The notes: a model not told the origin generated them from the letters alone. A stretch of DNA of 64,000 nt from Treponema sp. C6A8 (GCF_000619925.1 NZ_JHVB01000006.1:62001-126000), one strand, 5' to 3'. Counted from the stretch's first letter, positions 43,790-52,905 are shown. Numbers and translations: made by a program.

Positions 43790-43862
43790 GTGCAGCCTTT
43801 TTAATCGTCACTACAACGCTATTTTTCCTCGGCTGCACATCAACTTTACTTCGTAAAGTTGA
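43790..43862 (-). promoter_or_regulatory. Two inverted repeats between proA and proB
   Basis: TCAACTTTAC/GTAAAGTTGA (43840-43849 and 43853-43862, 3-nt loop) starts right after the proA stop, and GTGCAGCC/GGCTGCAC (43790-43797 and 43831-43838) follows it. These can form strong RNA hairpins within the operon and may stabilise, process or attenuate the mRNA. No U-tract makes it a typical terminator. Confidence 0.5.
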
Positions 43863-45110
43863 CTATCTAATTTGACCCTCTCCATCGATTAAATACTTTG
43901 TCGTTGTCAAAACCTTAATTCCCATCGGCCCACGCACATGAAGCTTCTGTGTACTGATACCCAGTTCTGCTCCAAATCCGAACTCGCCGCCGTCTGTAAA
44001 GCGTGTACTTGCGTTCACATACACACAGCTTGCATCAATCATAGCCTGGAACAAACGTGTATTAGCCCGACTTTCAGAAATAATGCTTTCGCTGTGCTTT
44101 GTATTATGCGCATTAATATAGCTGATTGCTTCTTCAATCGAATCAACAACCTTTACGCAGCACTCATAATCAAGATATTCATTTCCAAAATCCGCTTCCG
44201 TTGCAGGAACAGCGTCCTTCAGATACTTTATCGCCCTTTCATCCGCATGAAGCTTTACACGACCCGCAAAAGTTGCTTCCAGCTTTGGCAAAAAGTCAGC
44301 CGCAATCTTATTGTGAACTACAATACATTCAATCGCATTACAAACGCTAGGTCGCTGAATTTTAGCATTTTCAGCCACACGGCAAGCCATATCAAGGTCA
44401 CCCTCGCTGTCAACGTACAAGTGACACACACCGCTGCCAGTTTCAATCACCGGAACGCGCGCATTCTGTACCACATTCTGAATAAGCTTTTTTCCTCCGC
44501 GCGGCAAACAAACGTCAATCAAGCCAACCGCATTCAAAATCTGGTCAACATCGCTGTGGTCGTGCTCACGAACCTCAACCAGCTCAATTGATTCAGGAAG
44601 ACCGCCGGCAACACCAGACAGCGCTCCCTTAATCACGCGGACAATCTCTTTATTAGAATTATATGATGAATAAGAACCGCGAAGCAAAATCGCATTTCCA
44701 CTCTTATAGGCAAGACTAAAAGCATCAACAGTAACATTCGGGCGGTTTTCGTAAATGATAGCCACAACACCAAGCGGCACACGCACCTGACGAATAGACA
44801 TTCCGTTAGGAGTCATCCAGCCGGCAACCTCTTCGCCAACAGGATCAGTCTGAGCGATAACCTCGCGAAGGCTTGCAACAATGCCGTCAATCCTCTTGTC
44901 ATTCAGCATCAGGCGGTCAATAACCGATTCAGAAATTCCGGCAGCCCTCGCATTCTTCACATCCACATCGTTAGCCGCAATAATCGAAGCCCGGTTTTTA
45001 TCCAGAGCATCAGCCACAGCACACAAAGCCGCATTTTTCTCACAGGCATTCTGCATCGCCAGCTTCTGACTCGACGCCCTCAATCCTTCGCAAACTTTTT
45101 TTATATCCAT
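43863..45110 (-). CDS. proA: Gamma-glutamyl phosphate reductase
   Basis: The 415-residue aldehyde dehydrogenase-fold protein has VPLGVVAIIYENRPNVTVDA, GNAILLRGSYSSYNSNKEIV, RPSVCNAIECIVVH (catalytic Cys) and the ending FGFGAELGISTQKLHVRGPM. It reduces glutamyl phosphate to glutamate semialdehyde. AGGAG precedes the ATG. It is the first gene of the leftward proline operon. Confidence 0.96.
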   Translation of the reverse strand: MDIKKVCEGLRASSQKLAMQNACEKNAALCAVADALDKNRASIIAANDVDVKNARAAGISESVIDRLMLNDKRIDGIVASLREVIAQTDPVGEEVAGWMTPNGMSIRQVRVPLGVVAIIYENRPNVTVDAFSLAYKSGNAILLRGSYSSYNSNKEIVRVIKGALSGVAGGLPESIELVEVREHDHSDVDQILNAVGLIDVCLPRGGKKLIQNVVQNARVPVIETGSGVCHLYVDSEGDLDMACRVAENAKIQRPSVCNAIECIVVHNKIAADFLPKLEATFAGRVKLHADERAIKYLKDAVPATEADFGNEYLDYECCVKVVDSIEEAISYINAHNTKHSESIISESRANTRLFQAMIDASCVYVNASTRFTDGGEFGFGAELGISTQKLHVRGPMGIKVLTTTKYLIDGEGQIR

Positions 45111-45119
45111 ACTGACTCC

Positions 45120-45152
45120 TAAAAAAAACGCCGGAACTTTTTCAGCCCCGGC
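45120..45152 (-). terminator. Rho-independent terminator before proA
   Basis: On the minus strand GCCGG (45152-45148) pairs with CCGGC (45134-45130), followed by a run of eight T. It ends the transcript of the 45174-45695 gene and isolates the proline operon. Confidence 0.8.
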
Positions 45153-45173
45153 ATTCTCATCTAACTATCAAAA

Positions 45174-45695
45174 TTAGTAGTTGGCAAGGAAATACATTCC
45201 CACCATCATTGCAATCCGGGATTTTTCTTCAGACCATTCAGTTTTGGGAGGAAGGTTAGAAATATACCACCAGAAAATACCAAATTCCGGATCAATACGC
45301 ATAGTGTATTCAGCAAAATCAGGAGAGTCAGTAGACTGACCAAACATAAGGAAAACAGCCTGATTAATAATATTGCGGAAAAGTTCGTAGCTGTCCTTCC
45401 AGCCGTCTTCAGTAATAAATTTTTCCAGACGATACAAAAGCTCATCCTTCAAAGCAATATCAGATTTTTCAACCCATGTTTTCTGAATAAGAAGTGTAAG
45501 ATTATTTTTAAAACTGATTACAAGTTTATTTACGCCGTCTTCCGGCATCTTGGAAAAGCCTTTTTCTGCCCCAAACGCAACCGCAATCGCATCCGCAGCC
45601 TCATAAAAATTATCCGGCTCAGCAATAAACTTCGGTAGCGCCTTAACTGTGTCTTCATCCAAAAATTCAGAAATAAACTCTTCTTGATTAGTCAT
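45174..45695 (-). CDS. Hypothetical acidic helical protein (173 aa)
   Basis: I do not recognise a family. The protein is acidic and mostly helical, with a tryptophan-rich stretch near the end (FGIFWWYISNLPPKTEW). The start at 45695 is preferred over an upstream in-frame ATG at 45737 because TTGAAA, a 17-bp spacer and TATAGT end exactly six nt before it; the longer version would begin upstream of its own -10 box. The mRNA is therefore probably leaderless. Confidence 0.7.
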   Translation of the reverse strand: MTNQEEFISEFLDEDTVKALPKFIAEPDNFYEAADAIAVAFGAEKGFSKMPEDGVNKLVISFKNNLTLLIQKTWVEKSDIALKDELLYRLEKFITEDGWKDSYELFRNIINQAVFLMFGQSTDSPDFAEYTMRIDPEFGIFWWYISNLPPKTEWSEEKSRIAMMVGMYFLANY

Positions 45696-45701
45696 GCCGT
45701 T

Positions 45702-45730
45702 ACTATAAAGTTTTTCCCCGATTTTTTCAA
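45702..45730 (-). promoter_or_regulatory. Leaderless promoter that fixes the start of the 45174-45695 gene
   Basis: On the minus strand TTGAAA (45730-45725), 17 bp, TATAGT (45707-45702), then AACGGC and ATG. Both boxes and the spacing are close to consensus. Confidence 0.7.
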
Positions 45731-45826
45731 CTACCATAAAAAATAGTTATTTTTTGTTATAAGTAAGAATAAGGGCGTGTGTCGCAACCTTCGCTTGTTA
45801 CAAGTAAAAGTGTTCAAAATTATTAA

Positions 45827-45900
45827 TGGAGCTGATGGGACTTGAACCCACTACCTTTTGAATGCCATTCAAACGCTCTAGCCAGGTGAGCTACAGCCCC
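45827..45900 (-). tRNA. tRNA-Ala (GGC), second copy
   Basis: Base-for-base identical to the tRNA at 14695-14768, including the discriminator A; CCA is not encoded. Its flanks differ from those of the first copy. It stands alone between a hypothetical gene and a DUF1653 gene. Confidence 0.95.
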
Positions 45901-45927
45901 TAAAATACTAGATAGTTAAAATTATTA

Positions 45928-46173
45928 CTATTTATTCTTAGCGTCAATATTTTGAAGCTCAAAACGGTATTTTTGCTTCACATAAGGATATTTCACATGG
46001 TCTACTTCGCTTAAAAACATTTCTTTTGGACGAATCCAGAGAGAACAATCATCATAAAGCCTTCTGTAAACAACATATTCCTCTTTTGTTTCCGAATGAA
46101 GCGCAACATCTTCAACAATATAAAGATTACCTTTAAAATGCTTGTAAATTCCGTGTATTTTTAATGTATTCAT
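45928..46173 (-). CDS. DUF1653 protein
   Basis: The 81-residue protein has [20 protein letters not shown] and [10 protein letters not shown] followed by LWIRPKEMF, the DUF1653 pattern (KHxKGNxYxV, VVYRxLY). Function is unknown; the family is widespread. A GAAGGAAG-type ribosome site precedes it. It follows the Spx/ArsC-like gene on the same strand with 24 bp between. Confidence 0.85.
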   Translation of the reverse strand: MNTLKIHGIYKHFKGNLYIVEDVALHSETKEEYVVYRRLYDDCSLWIRPKEMFLSEVDHVKYPYVKQKYRFELQNIDAKNK

Positions 46174-46197
46174 TTCTTCCTTTTCTATATTTTACAG

Positions 46198-46554
46198 TCA
46201 GATACTTAGTTCCTTCTTCCAATCCACTTCCTTAAATCCCGGAATTACAGCGTCATCTGTAACAAGCAGCGGTCGCTTTACAAGCATTCCGTCAGTTGCA
46301 AGTAGGACAAACTGTTCGTCTTCACTCATTACAGGAAGTTTTGAAGAAAGCTGCATTTCGCGGTAGAGAATTCCACTTGTGTTAAAAAATCTTTTCAGCT
46401 GAAGTCCAGACTTTTTATGAAGCTCCCTCAAAGTCGCTTCATCTGGATGCTGACCTTTAATATCAATCTTTTCATAGTTTATGTTGTTAGAATCCAGCCA
46501 AGCCAGAGCCTTCTTACAAGTCGAACAGCGGTCATAACAGTAAACTTTTATCAT
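46198..46554 (-). CDS. ArsC/Spx-family protein
   Basis: The 118-residue thioredoxin-fold protein has CYDRCSTCKKALAWLD near the N-terminus (CxxC at residues 9-12) and KRPLLVTDDAVIPGFKE near the end, the ArsC/Spx/MgsR pattern. It could be a glutaredoxin-type reductase or a regulator; true arsenate reduction is not implied since no ars genes are near. Confidence 0.85.
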   Translation of the reverse strand: MIKVYCYDRCSTCKKALAWLDSNNINYEKIDIKGQHPDEATLRELHKKSGLQLKRFFNTSGILYREMQLSSKLPVMSEDEQFVLLATDGMLVKRPLLVTDDAVIPGFKEVDWKKELSI

Positions 46555-46581
46555 TCAAATTTCCTTTCTTCCACCCGGAAG

Positions 46582-46803
46582 TTACATCTTATATCCAGGC
46601 TGGATGATTGTGTTTTTGTCTGACAGAACTTTGTCGTAAACCTTTGCTTTCCATTCATCCTGGGGAACATCAACGATGCTTACAGAAAAATGCTCTTTAC
46701 CGCGGGCAAGTTCTTTTGAAGCTGTTTCCAGAATTGCATCTGCAAGTCTCTTTTTTGTCTGGTCATCGCGGCCAGGGTACATCTGAATTGTAATGTGTGG
46801 CAT
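46582..46803 (-). CDS. 4-oxalocrotonate tautomerase-family protein
   Basis: The 73-residue protein starts MPHITIQMYPGRDDQTKKRL, giving the N-terminal catalytic proline after Met removal that defines the tautomerase family. The C-terminal half (VSIVDVPQDEW) is also typical. The substrate is unknown. GAGGAAAAC precedes the ATG and TATAAT lies further upstream. Confidence 0.85.
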   Translation of the reverse strand: MPHITIQMYPGRDDQTKKRLADAILETASKELARGKEHFSVSIVDVPQDEWKAKVYDKVLSDKNTIIQPGYKM

Positions 46804-46831
46804 AGTTTTCCTCGCTTTTTTCTTGTATTAT

Positions 46832-46858
46832 AAAAAATGGCTGCCCCTTTGGACAGCC
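46832..46858 (-). terminator. Rho-independent terminator of the cyclophilin-FKBP gene
   Basis: On the minus strand GGCTGTCC (46858-46851) pairs with GGGCAGCC (one G-U pair; 46846-46839), followed by ATTTTTT. Confidence 0.8.
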
Positions 46859-46896
46859 CTAAAATCATTGTATTACGACTTTACTTATATGCAAGC

Positions 46897-47964
46897 TTAT
46901 TTTGCAGAAAGCAATTTTACATCAAAGCAGATGTAAGCACCGCCAGGAATTCCAGCCTGTGGAATACCGCGAGAACCGTAAGCCAGCTCCGGTGGAATTA
47001 CCATTTTGCGGGTTTCGCCAACCTTCATTTCCTGAACCATCATATCAAAACCAGGAATCATCTGACCGCCGTTTGTCTTAAAATCAAGAGGCTCGTGTCC
47101 CTGTGGATGGAAACCGCGTGATGCATCAAAAATCTGACCGTCTGTAAGGTAGCCTTTGTAATCAACAGAAACATTCTTACCTTTTCCTGCAACAGCGCCT
47201 TTACCTTCTTCCAGAACCTTGTAGTAAACACCGCTTGCATGTTTTGTACAACCGTCAATTACTTCAGCCCATTTTTTTGCTTCGCGCTCTTCGTTAGCCT
47301 TAGCAACTTCCTTCTGCAGCTTGTCAAAATCAGCCTGAGTAGCGCTGAATTTCTTAGCTTCATCACCCTGGCGGATAATTTTTACAGATTTCATTGTTGC
47401 GCCCTGTTTAAGAGCATTTACAACATCCTGGCCCGCAAGAACTTCACCAAAAATTGTGTGCTTGTAGTTGAGCCATTCAGTTGGAACGATTGTAATAAAG
47501 AACTGGCTGCCGTTTGTGTTAGCACCGCTGTTAGCCATTGCAAGCTTTCCGCCCTTATCAAAAGTCAAACCGTCAACAAATTCATCGATGAACTTGTATC
47601 CAGGACCACCAGTTCCGTTACCTTTAGGGTCACCGCCCTGAATCATAAAGTCCTGACCGTCGCCGTTAGCCTTGCTGATAACACGGTGGAATTTCAAACC
47701 ATCATAAAAAGGCTTTCCCTTAGCTGCATCCAAAGTTCCCTCTGCCAGACCAACAAAGTTAGTTACAGTCATAGGTGTTTCTTTGTAAAACAAGTTCAAT
47801 ACAATTTCGCCGCCGTCAGTATCGATTACAGCAAAAATACCTTCTTTTCCATTTAATACGTCCATTGCGTTCCCCTTATTAGAAGCCTTAGGAGCAGCAA
47901 AAAGCCCGCCCATCATCAAACTTCCGAATGTTATTCCTAAAATTATTTTTTTAATTGCTTTCAT
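46897..47964 (-). CDS. Exported peptidyl-prolyl isomerase, cyclophilin-FKBP fusion
   Basis: The 355-residue protein has a signal peptide ([20 protein letters not shown], cleavage after an Ala), a cyclophilin domain ([41 protein letters not shown]; about 40-200), a charged linker, and an FKBP domain ([50 protein letters not shown]; about 255-355). Two unrelated proline isomerase folds in one secreted protein suggest a periplasmic chaperone for outer-membrane or secreted proteins. Confidence 0.93.
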   Translation of the reverse strand: MKAIKKIILGITFGSLMMGGLFAAPKASNKGNAMDVLNGKEGIFAVIDTDGGEIVLNLFYKETPMTVTNFVGLAEGTLDAAKGKPFYDGLKFHRVISKANGDGQDFMIQGGDPKGNGTGGPGYKFIDEFVDGLTFDKGGKLAMANSGANTNGSQFFITIVPTEWLNYKHTIFGEVLAGQDVVNALKQGATMKSVKIIRQGDEAKKFSATQADFDKLQKEVAKANEEREAKKWAEVIDGCTKHASGVYYKVLEEGKGAVAGKGKNVSVDYKGYLTDGQIFDASRGFHPQGHEPLDFKTNGGQMIPGFDMMVQEMKVGETRKMVIPPELAYGSRGIPQAGIPGGAYICFDVKLLSAK

Positions 47965-47984
47965 ATTCCCCTCACTAATTTTGC

Positions 47985-48758
47985 CTAGAACTGTTTGATA
48001 AACCAGTTGTAAATTGCCCCGATTCGCTGACCCATAGATTCAGGAACCTGAGTTTTGATTGTAGGAACCTTTTTACAGTCAGCATCAGCGCTCAAATAAA
48101 CAAGAATGCCCTCGCCACAGTCAAAGGCAACTACAGTAAAATTCAGTCTCTGAGCAGGAATTCCAACAACGCCAAGCGATTTATAATCATCAAGATTGTT
48201 CAGCATTGTATAGAAAGTATCAGCAGTCTGATAATAGTTGATTTTGTAACGACACACACCGAATTTTGTATCATTCTGAAGGCTGTAAGAAACCTGACCG
48301 TCCGCATTACCTGTGTTTTTATCAGCAATCGGAGCAGTATTATCAGGACTTGCAATCATAAAGGCCTTGTCATAAAGAACCTTTTCCTTACCGTTTTTGT
48401 CAACGTAAGTCATACCCTGCATTTTAGAAACCGAGCGGATAATCTTTCCAATTTCATCCAGACTTACATCACCGGATTTTTTCAAATCAGCCTTATTTTT
48501 GTAAAAAAGACACTCGTGGAAATAAGAATAACCTTTCGGATCCTTTTTAATCGCATTTTTTACAAAAATATCTTTTGTAGCATCGTTCGGAAAAAGCACA
48601 GTTCCCGCATCTTTTTCATCATCGTGAACAACAGTAACCTGTCCCTTAGAAATCAGCTCGTCATAATACTTTGGATTGACCAGATTCTTAAGATTCAACT
48701 CAGCAAAAAGGCAGGCAGAAAGCCCTGCAGCAATCGCTAATGAAATAAGTTTTTTCAT
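47985..48758 (-). CDS. Exported protein of unknown function (DUF6675-like)
   Basis: The 257-residue protein has a clear signal peptide ([20 protein letters not shown]). The mature part resembles an uncharacterised family of exported spirochaete proteins ([37 protein letters not shown]). Function is unknown. It lies 20 bp before the cyclophilin-FKBP gene on the same strand, so the two may share a transcript. Confidence 0.7.
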   Translation of the reverse strand: MKKLISLAIAAGLSACLFAELNLKNLVNPKYYDELISKGQVTVVHDDEKDAGTVLFPNDATKDIFVKNAIKKDPKGYSYFHECLFYKNKADLKKSGDVSLDEIGKIIRSVSKMQGMTYVDKNGKEKVLYDKAFMIASPDNTAPIADKNTGNADGQVSYSLQNDTKFGVCRYKINYYQTADTFYTMLNNLDDYKSLGVVGIPAQRLNFTVVAFDCGEGILVYLSADADCKKVPTIKTQVPESMGQRIGAIYNWFIKQF

Positions 48759-48774
48759 TTCTCCTCCTGAAATT

Positions 48775-48845
48775 ATGTCATTATCGGGCTTGACCCGATA
48801 ATCTGTCTATAAAAAAGATTCCCGTGTTTGGCACGGGAATGACAT
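48775..48845. repeat. Double-hairpin dispersed repeat, copy 1
   Basis: The outer ends TGTCAT/ATGACA are complementary. Inside are two hairpins: ATTATCGGG-cttga-CCCGATAAT and TTCCCGTG-tttg-GCACGGGAA. The same element occurs at 54010-54074, and its left half at 61904-61933. Confidence 0.85.
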
Positions 48846-48880
48846 ATTTTTACTTAAATAACACTCAATTCATCAAAAGG

Positions 48881-49582
48881 TTAACGAATTCCCTTATAAA
48901 GAACTCTTACCTGTTTGTAAACACCTTCGCCTTCGCTCTTTGTGTCTACATCAGGGATATCGTTCAGAGTTGTGTGAATAAGGCGGCGCTCGAAAGGATT
49001 CATCGGCTCAAGCAAAATTGATTTGTGTGATGAGCGAACCTTGTCGGCAGTTGTGTAGGCAAGGCGAACCAGAGTTTCCTCGCGGCGGATGCGGTAGTTT
49101 TCTGTATCCAAAATTACGCGAACTTCTTCGTGACCAAGGCGGCCTGCGTAAATGTTTACAAGCAGCTGAAGAGCGTCCAGATTCTTTCCCTTGCGGCCAA
49201 TCAAAATTGAAGAATGTGATGATTCAAGGCGTACACCAATTTTCTTTTCTTCGCGGTAAGAAACTGAAACTTTAATATCGTAACCCATTTTTTCAACGAT
49301 AGAAGAAATGAATTCTACAAGCTTCTGCTCGAATTCGCCCTGTGGAAGAGGGTCAGCAACGATTCTTGTGTGATTTTCGCTGAAATCCTTTTTGTAAGAA
49401 CCTTTATCGTCATCATCGTCGTCCAGAGTGTGAACGCGGATTTTTACATATCCTTTTTTGAAAAGGCTGTTTTTCTGTGTTTCCAAAATTTCAACATCAA
49501 ACTGATCTCTCTCAAGATTGAGTTCGCTTGCAGCAAGCTCAATAGCTTCTTTTTCTGTTTTTCCCTCGTACTCGTAAGTCAT
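48881..49582 (-). CDS. jag: Jag/KhpB RNA-binding protein
   Basis: The 233-residue protein has a Jag N-terminal domain (YEYEGKTEKEAIELAASELN), a KH domain (SILIGRKGKNLDALQLLVNI) and an R3H domain (RREETLVRLAYTTADKVRSS). The family binds RNA and affects cell division and envelope proteins in Gram-positive bacteria. The start at 49582 follows TAGGAGATATAAA; the frame is open further upstream without a ribosome site. It lies downstream of yidC, the usual order. Confidence 0.92.
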   Translation of the reverse strand: MTYEYEGKTEKEAIELAASELNLERDQFDVEILETQKNSLFKKGYVKIRVHTLDDDDDDKGSYKKDFSENHTRIVADPLPQGEFEQKLVEFISSIVEKMGYDIKVSVSYREEKKIGVRLESSHSSILIGRKGKNLDALQLLVNIYAGRLGHEEVRVILDTENYRIRREETLVRLAYTTADKVRSSHKSILLEPMNPFERRLIHTTLNDIPDVDTKSEGEGVYKQVRVLYKGIR

Positions 49583-49622
49583 TTTATATCTCCTAAAATA
49601 GATGTCTTTAATACATTGCAAC

Positions 49623-49720
49623 AACTTCCGCGAAGCGGAAGTTAAGCAAAGGTGTGTGAGCGCACTGGTGCGCTCTGTTCAATAGCAAACCGTTAAAAAA
49701 ATTGCGAAAGCAATTTTTAG
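49623..49720 (-). repeat. Palindrome-module repeat, copy 1
   Basis: The yidC-jag spacer carries AACTTCCGC-GAA-GCGGAAGTT, GAGCGCA-ctgg-TGCGCTC and AATTGC-gaaa-GCAATT. Read on the minus strand, the block AATTGC..GCAATT, TTAACG, TTTGCTAT, then a palindrome with CCAG loop matches 62087-62153. Confidence 0.7.
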
Positions 49721-49729
49721 GTTTACAAA

Positions 49730-51499
49730 TTACTTCTTTCCAATCTTTTTATTAACTGAAGCCGCAATCTCAGCTCTCTTTTCAGCCATCATCTTGTTGA
49801 TAATAATCTGCTGGAAAAGTGAGAATACGTTACTTACAGTCCAGTAAAGGATAAGTCCTGCAGGTGCATTGTAGAAAATAAAGAAGAAGAAGAGAGGCAT
49901 ACCGTACATCATCATCTTCATGCTTGCCTGACTCTGATTAGCTCCCATTGGCTGGAAAGACTGAGTAATTTTTCCGAACAAAAGCTGAGAAATTACATAG
50001 ATAATTGGAAGTAATCTGAAATGATTGAATGTGAAAGTTGAAATGATAGGAATATTCTTTTCCCAAGTAAAAATTGAATCACCTGTTGAAAGATCTGGTA
50101 TCCAATTTGGAATGAACATAGCTCCGCGGAACTCAAAGTAGTTGTTGAAGAGGTTATACATAGCGAACAAAATCAGGAACTGGAAAAGCATTGGAAGACA
50201 TCCGCTTACAGGATTGTAACCGGCTTCCTTGTAGAGTTTCTGTACTTCCATCTGCATGCGGGTCTGATCGTTCTTGTATTTTTCCTGAATAGCCTGCATT
50301 CTTGGCTGAATTGCCTGCATCTTCAAAGTTCCCATCGACTGATTTTTAGAAAGAGGGAAGAGCAGAATCTTAAGGATGATTGTAAGAACAATGATTGTAA
50401 CGCCCCAGTTATGGATTACCTTGTTCAAAAGTTCCATAGCAATTTTCAAAATAGCTTCAAGCCAGTTAAGCCATCCGCTCGACTGAACACAGTCAGAAAT
50501 TTTGTGACCGCCAAACTTCCATGCGTTATTTTCAGCAACATTGTAACGCTTCAAATCCTTGTCGTTGCGAGGACCAAAGTACATGTAGTAAGTGTCCTGC
50601 ATGTCACTTCCGCTGAAAGCTGCGCGTTCTACAAATGCCTGAGCGTTTGCATAATTTCCAGTTTCAACTTTTGATGAATACCAGCTGTCTGCAATGGTAG
50701 TTGTATCGTTTGGAATTACAAGTTCAACAAAGTATTTTCCGGCAATTCCCACCCAGTTGATGTCTTTGTCATAAGCCTTAAACTGATTTGTTCCCAAAAT
50801 TACACGCTTATATTTTGTGCCGTTGTAAGTTACAAACTGGCGGTTTTCGTAGCGGTTCTTTTTAGGATCGTATTTAGGACCAATCTGTGGGGATGTGCGG
50901 AGAGTGTAGGCAATACCGTTTCTGTTAAGACCGTAGTTGTCATCACAGTGAACTAAGATGTCCAGGCGGTAAAGATATTCACCAGGTTTGAAAGTATATT
51001 TTTTACCAAGTGTGATTTTGCGTCCGTCGTAAGTGAGGGAACGTTTGAAAAGGATTGTGTTTTCATCAATCACTTCTGTATTGAAAGTTTCGTTCAAAAT
51101 TGCTGCATCAGCACTTCCGATTGCAAGAGAACAAGTTCTGTTGTAATCAGTGATGTTGTCAGAAAGCTGAACAAAATCTTTAGTATCAATGTCATTATGA
51201 TCTAAAAGCTTGTAGCTGAGGATGTCTCCACCCTTGTTTGTAAAAATAACTTCAACTTTATCTGTTTTTACTGTAAAAGTTTTTTCTTCAACTTGTTCTT
51301 CTGAATCAGCTGCAGAAATTACATTTACATCATACATTGAAGAATCCGGAGTCTCTGTGCCGGCTGTCTCTTCAATCTGTGCTGTCTGATTTTCAGGAAC
51401 AATCTGCTGATTCTGAGGAAAAAGCATCGGCTGAATAACAAAAGCACCAATAATTACCAGAGTAGAAAGGGCAATAGCCCAAATAGTATTTTTATCCAT
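49730..51499 (-). CDS. yidC: Membrane protein insertase YidC
   Basis: The 589-residue protein has an N-terminal transmembrane anchor, a large periplasmic domain (about 60-350) and the conserved C-terminal core: LNKVIHNWGVTIIVLTIILK, NPVSGCLPMLFQFLILFAMY, and the last helices with GLILYWTVSNVFSLFQQ. It inserts membrane proteins alone or with SecYEG. It follows yidD by 10 bp and precedes jag. Confidence 0.96.
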   Translation of the reverse strand: MDKNTIWAIALSTLVIIGAFVIQPMLFPQNQQIVPENQTAQIEETAGTETPDSSMYDVNVISAADSEEQVEEKTFTVKTDKVEVIFTNKGGDILSYKLLDHNDIDTKDFVQLSDNITDYNRTCSLAIGSADAAILNETFNTEVIDENTILFKRSLTYDGRKITLGKKYTFKPGEYLYRLDILVHCDDNYGLNRNGIAYTLRTSPQIGPKYDPKKNRYENRQFVTYNGTKYKRVILGTNQFKAYDKDINWVGIAGKYFVELVIPNDTTTIADSWYSSKVETGNYANAQAFVERAAFSGSDMQDTYYMYFGPRNDKDLKRYNVAENNAWKFGGHKISDCVQSSGWLNWLEAILKIAMELLNKVIHNWGVTIIVLTIILKILLFPLSKNQSMGTLKMQAIQPRMQAIQEKYKNDQTRMQMEVQKLYKEAGYNPVSGCLPMLFQFLILFAMYNLFNNYFEFRGAMFIPNWIPDLSTGDSIFTWEKNIPIISTFTFNHFRLLPIIYVISQLLFGKITQSFQPMGANQSQASMKMMMYGMPLFFFFIFYNAPAGLILYWTVSNVFSLFQQIIINKMMAEKRAEIAASVNKKIGKK

Positions 51500-51509
51500 T
51501 CTTTGTCAC

Positions 51510-51731
51510 CTAAGGAACCGGGTCGTAACCGCCTTTGCAATACGGATTGCATCTTAAAATTCGCTTAACTGAAAGAACAAGACCCTTACCTGGTCCATAT
51601 TTTTTAATTGCTTCCATTGCGTACTCAGAACACGTCGGGGTGAACCTGCAGCACGGCGGATGCAAAGGAGAAATACAAATTTGATAAGCACGAATAAGAG
51701 AACAGAAAAATTTAGACAGTAAATTTTTCAT
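51510..51731 (-). CDS. yidD: Membrane protein insertion efficiency factor YidD
   Basis: The 73-residue protein has the YidD motifs [33 protein letters not shown] and [13 protein letters not shown]. The start at 51731 (MKNLLSK) is chosen because it gives the family's usual beginning and lies just after the rnpA stop; an upstream in-frame start at 51764 would overlap rnpA by 31 bp. YidD aids YidC-dependent insertion. Confidence 0.93.
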   Translation of the reverse strand: MKNLLSKFFCSLIRAYQICISPLHPPCCRFTPTCSEYAMEAIKKYGPGKGLVLSVKRILRCNPYCKGGYDPVP

Positions 51732-51733
51732 AG

Positions 51734-52105
51734 TTATTCCCGAATTAATCCTGCCTTTTGACACAATTGACGAATTTGATCACATCGCGAGTGGAACGAA
51801 TCATTTCCGGGATAGATTAAAAATAACATATCATAACCGGTGTTCAGATGTGATTTAAATAAACGATAGACTTCTCGGCTGTATCTTTTTGATAAGTTCC
51901 TTTCAACCGCGTTACCGTAGCCACGAATTAAAGGAAAACCAACTCTGTTCATTCCAAGATTATTTTCCAAGAAAAATAATTTAGCTCCCGGAATACTTAT
52001 CTTTTTTCCAGTTTTAAACAGCGTTTTAAAATCCACAGGATTTTTTATCCGCTCTTTTCGTTCGAAACGTCCAAAAAATCCTGTTTCTATTAAATCTGTT
52101 TCCAT
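51734..52105 (-). CDS. rnpA: Ribonuclease P protein component
   Basis: The 123-residue basic protein has the RNase P signature [20 protein letters not shown] and the N-terminal [15 protein letters not shown], as in RnpA. It assists the catalytic RNA in trimming tRNA 5' ends. It lies 9 bp after rpmH, the classic bacterial order. Confidence 0.94.
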   Translation of the reverse strand: METDLIETGFFGRFERKERIKNPVDFKTLFKTGKKISIPGAKLFFLENNLGMNRVGFPLIRGYGNAVERNLSKRYSREVYRLFKSHLNTGYDMLFLIYPGNDSFHSRCDQIRQLCQKAGLIRE

Positions 52106-52114
52106 CCCTAAAAA

Positions 52115-52270
52115 TTAGTACTTGTTGTGCTCGTCTGCAACAGACAATTTTGCGCGACCCTTAGCACGGCGGCGAGCCAAAACTTTACGTCCACCTTTTG
52201 TAGCCATACGAGCGCGGAAACCGAATTTTCTATTACGCTTTACTTTGCTTGGTTGATAAGTTCTTTTCAT
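52115..52270 (-). CDS. rpmH: Ribosomal protein bL34
   Basis: A 51-codon gene encoding [20 protein letters not shown], then [19 protein letters not shown], the bL34 sequence, with a short C-terminal extension (VADEHNKY). An AAGGAGCAT ribosome site precedes the ATG. It heads the rpmH-rnpA-yidD-yidC-jag operon. Confidence 0.97.
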   Translation of the reverse strand: MKRTYQPSKVKRNRKFGFRARMATKGGRKVLARRRAKGRAKLSVADEHNKY

Positions 52271-52350
52271 GGAACATGCTCCTTATATAATTTAAAAAAA
52301 AGATTTCTATTATGATATAAAAATAGTAATAAAATATATCATTTATTTTT

Positions 52351-52905
52351 TTAATTGGTCAACATGTCATTTTTCATGTTTTCCAAAATTTTGAACAAAT
52401 CTTGCGGAAGTTTGCCGGAATTTGCCGAATTTTTATCTTTTTTTTCTGACGATGAATTCTGGGCAAACTTATTTTCAAGTTCCTTCTCCGTTTTTTCAAT
52501 CTTCTGGTCCATAAAGACTTTTGCTTTTTCCAGATGATTTTCGTAAACGTCGCTTAAACTTGCTTCTGTACCTCGCACCCTGAATGCAAGAGAAGAGATT
52601 TTAAGGTCTGGTAATGCCCATTTTAATCCCTTCAAAATAAAATTCTGGTACATTCTTAAATACTGAATCCATCCAGAATGATTTGTTTCCACAAGAACAA
52701 CACCGTTCTTCAAATCTACAACTTTTGAATTTGAAGCCAGGCGTCTTCCAATAAAATTATTTTCGGAATCTGTAACGCCTTCTTTATATCCGATTTTTGA
52801 AACTACTTTTGTCCATACGCAGCCCAAGTCATTGTCATCGCGTTTTGAAAAATCGGTTACGGCGGAAATTATATCTGCAGCGTTTACAATATTAAAATCA
52901 CTCAT
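52351..52905 (-). CDS. DUF721 (DciA-like) protein
   Basis: The 184-residue protein has the DUF721 core (GCVWTKVVSKIG, VVDLKNGVVLVETNHSGWIQ, LRMYQNFILKGL) and a charged C-terminal tail. Proteins of this type include DciA, which helps load the replicative helicase in bacteria lacking DnaC. The start at 52905 overlaps the end of recF by 8 bp and follows GGAG. Its place after recF in the origin cluster is typical for spirochaetes and actinobacteria. Confidence 0.8.
   Translation of the reverse strand: MSDFNIVNAADIISAVTDFSKRDDNDLGCVWTKVVSKIGYKEGVTDSENNFIGRRLASNSKVVDLKNGVVLVETNHSGWIQYLRMYQNFILKGLKWALPDLKISSLAFRVRGTEASLSDVYENHLEKAKVFMDQKIEKTEKELENKFAQNSSSEKKDKNSANSGKLPQDLFKILENMKNDMLTN

Noticed and set aside
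45696..45737. An upstream start (14 more residues) for the hypothetical gene at 45174
   Set aside because: The extra codons contain the -35 and -10 boxes of a near-consensus promoter, so the true start is the ATG six bases after the -10 box.
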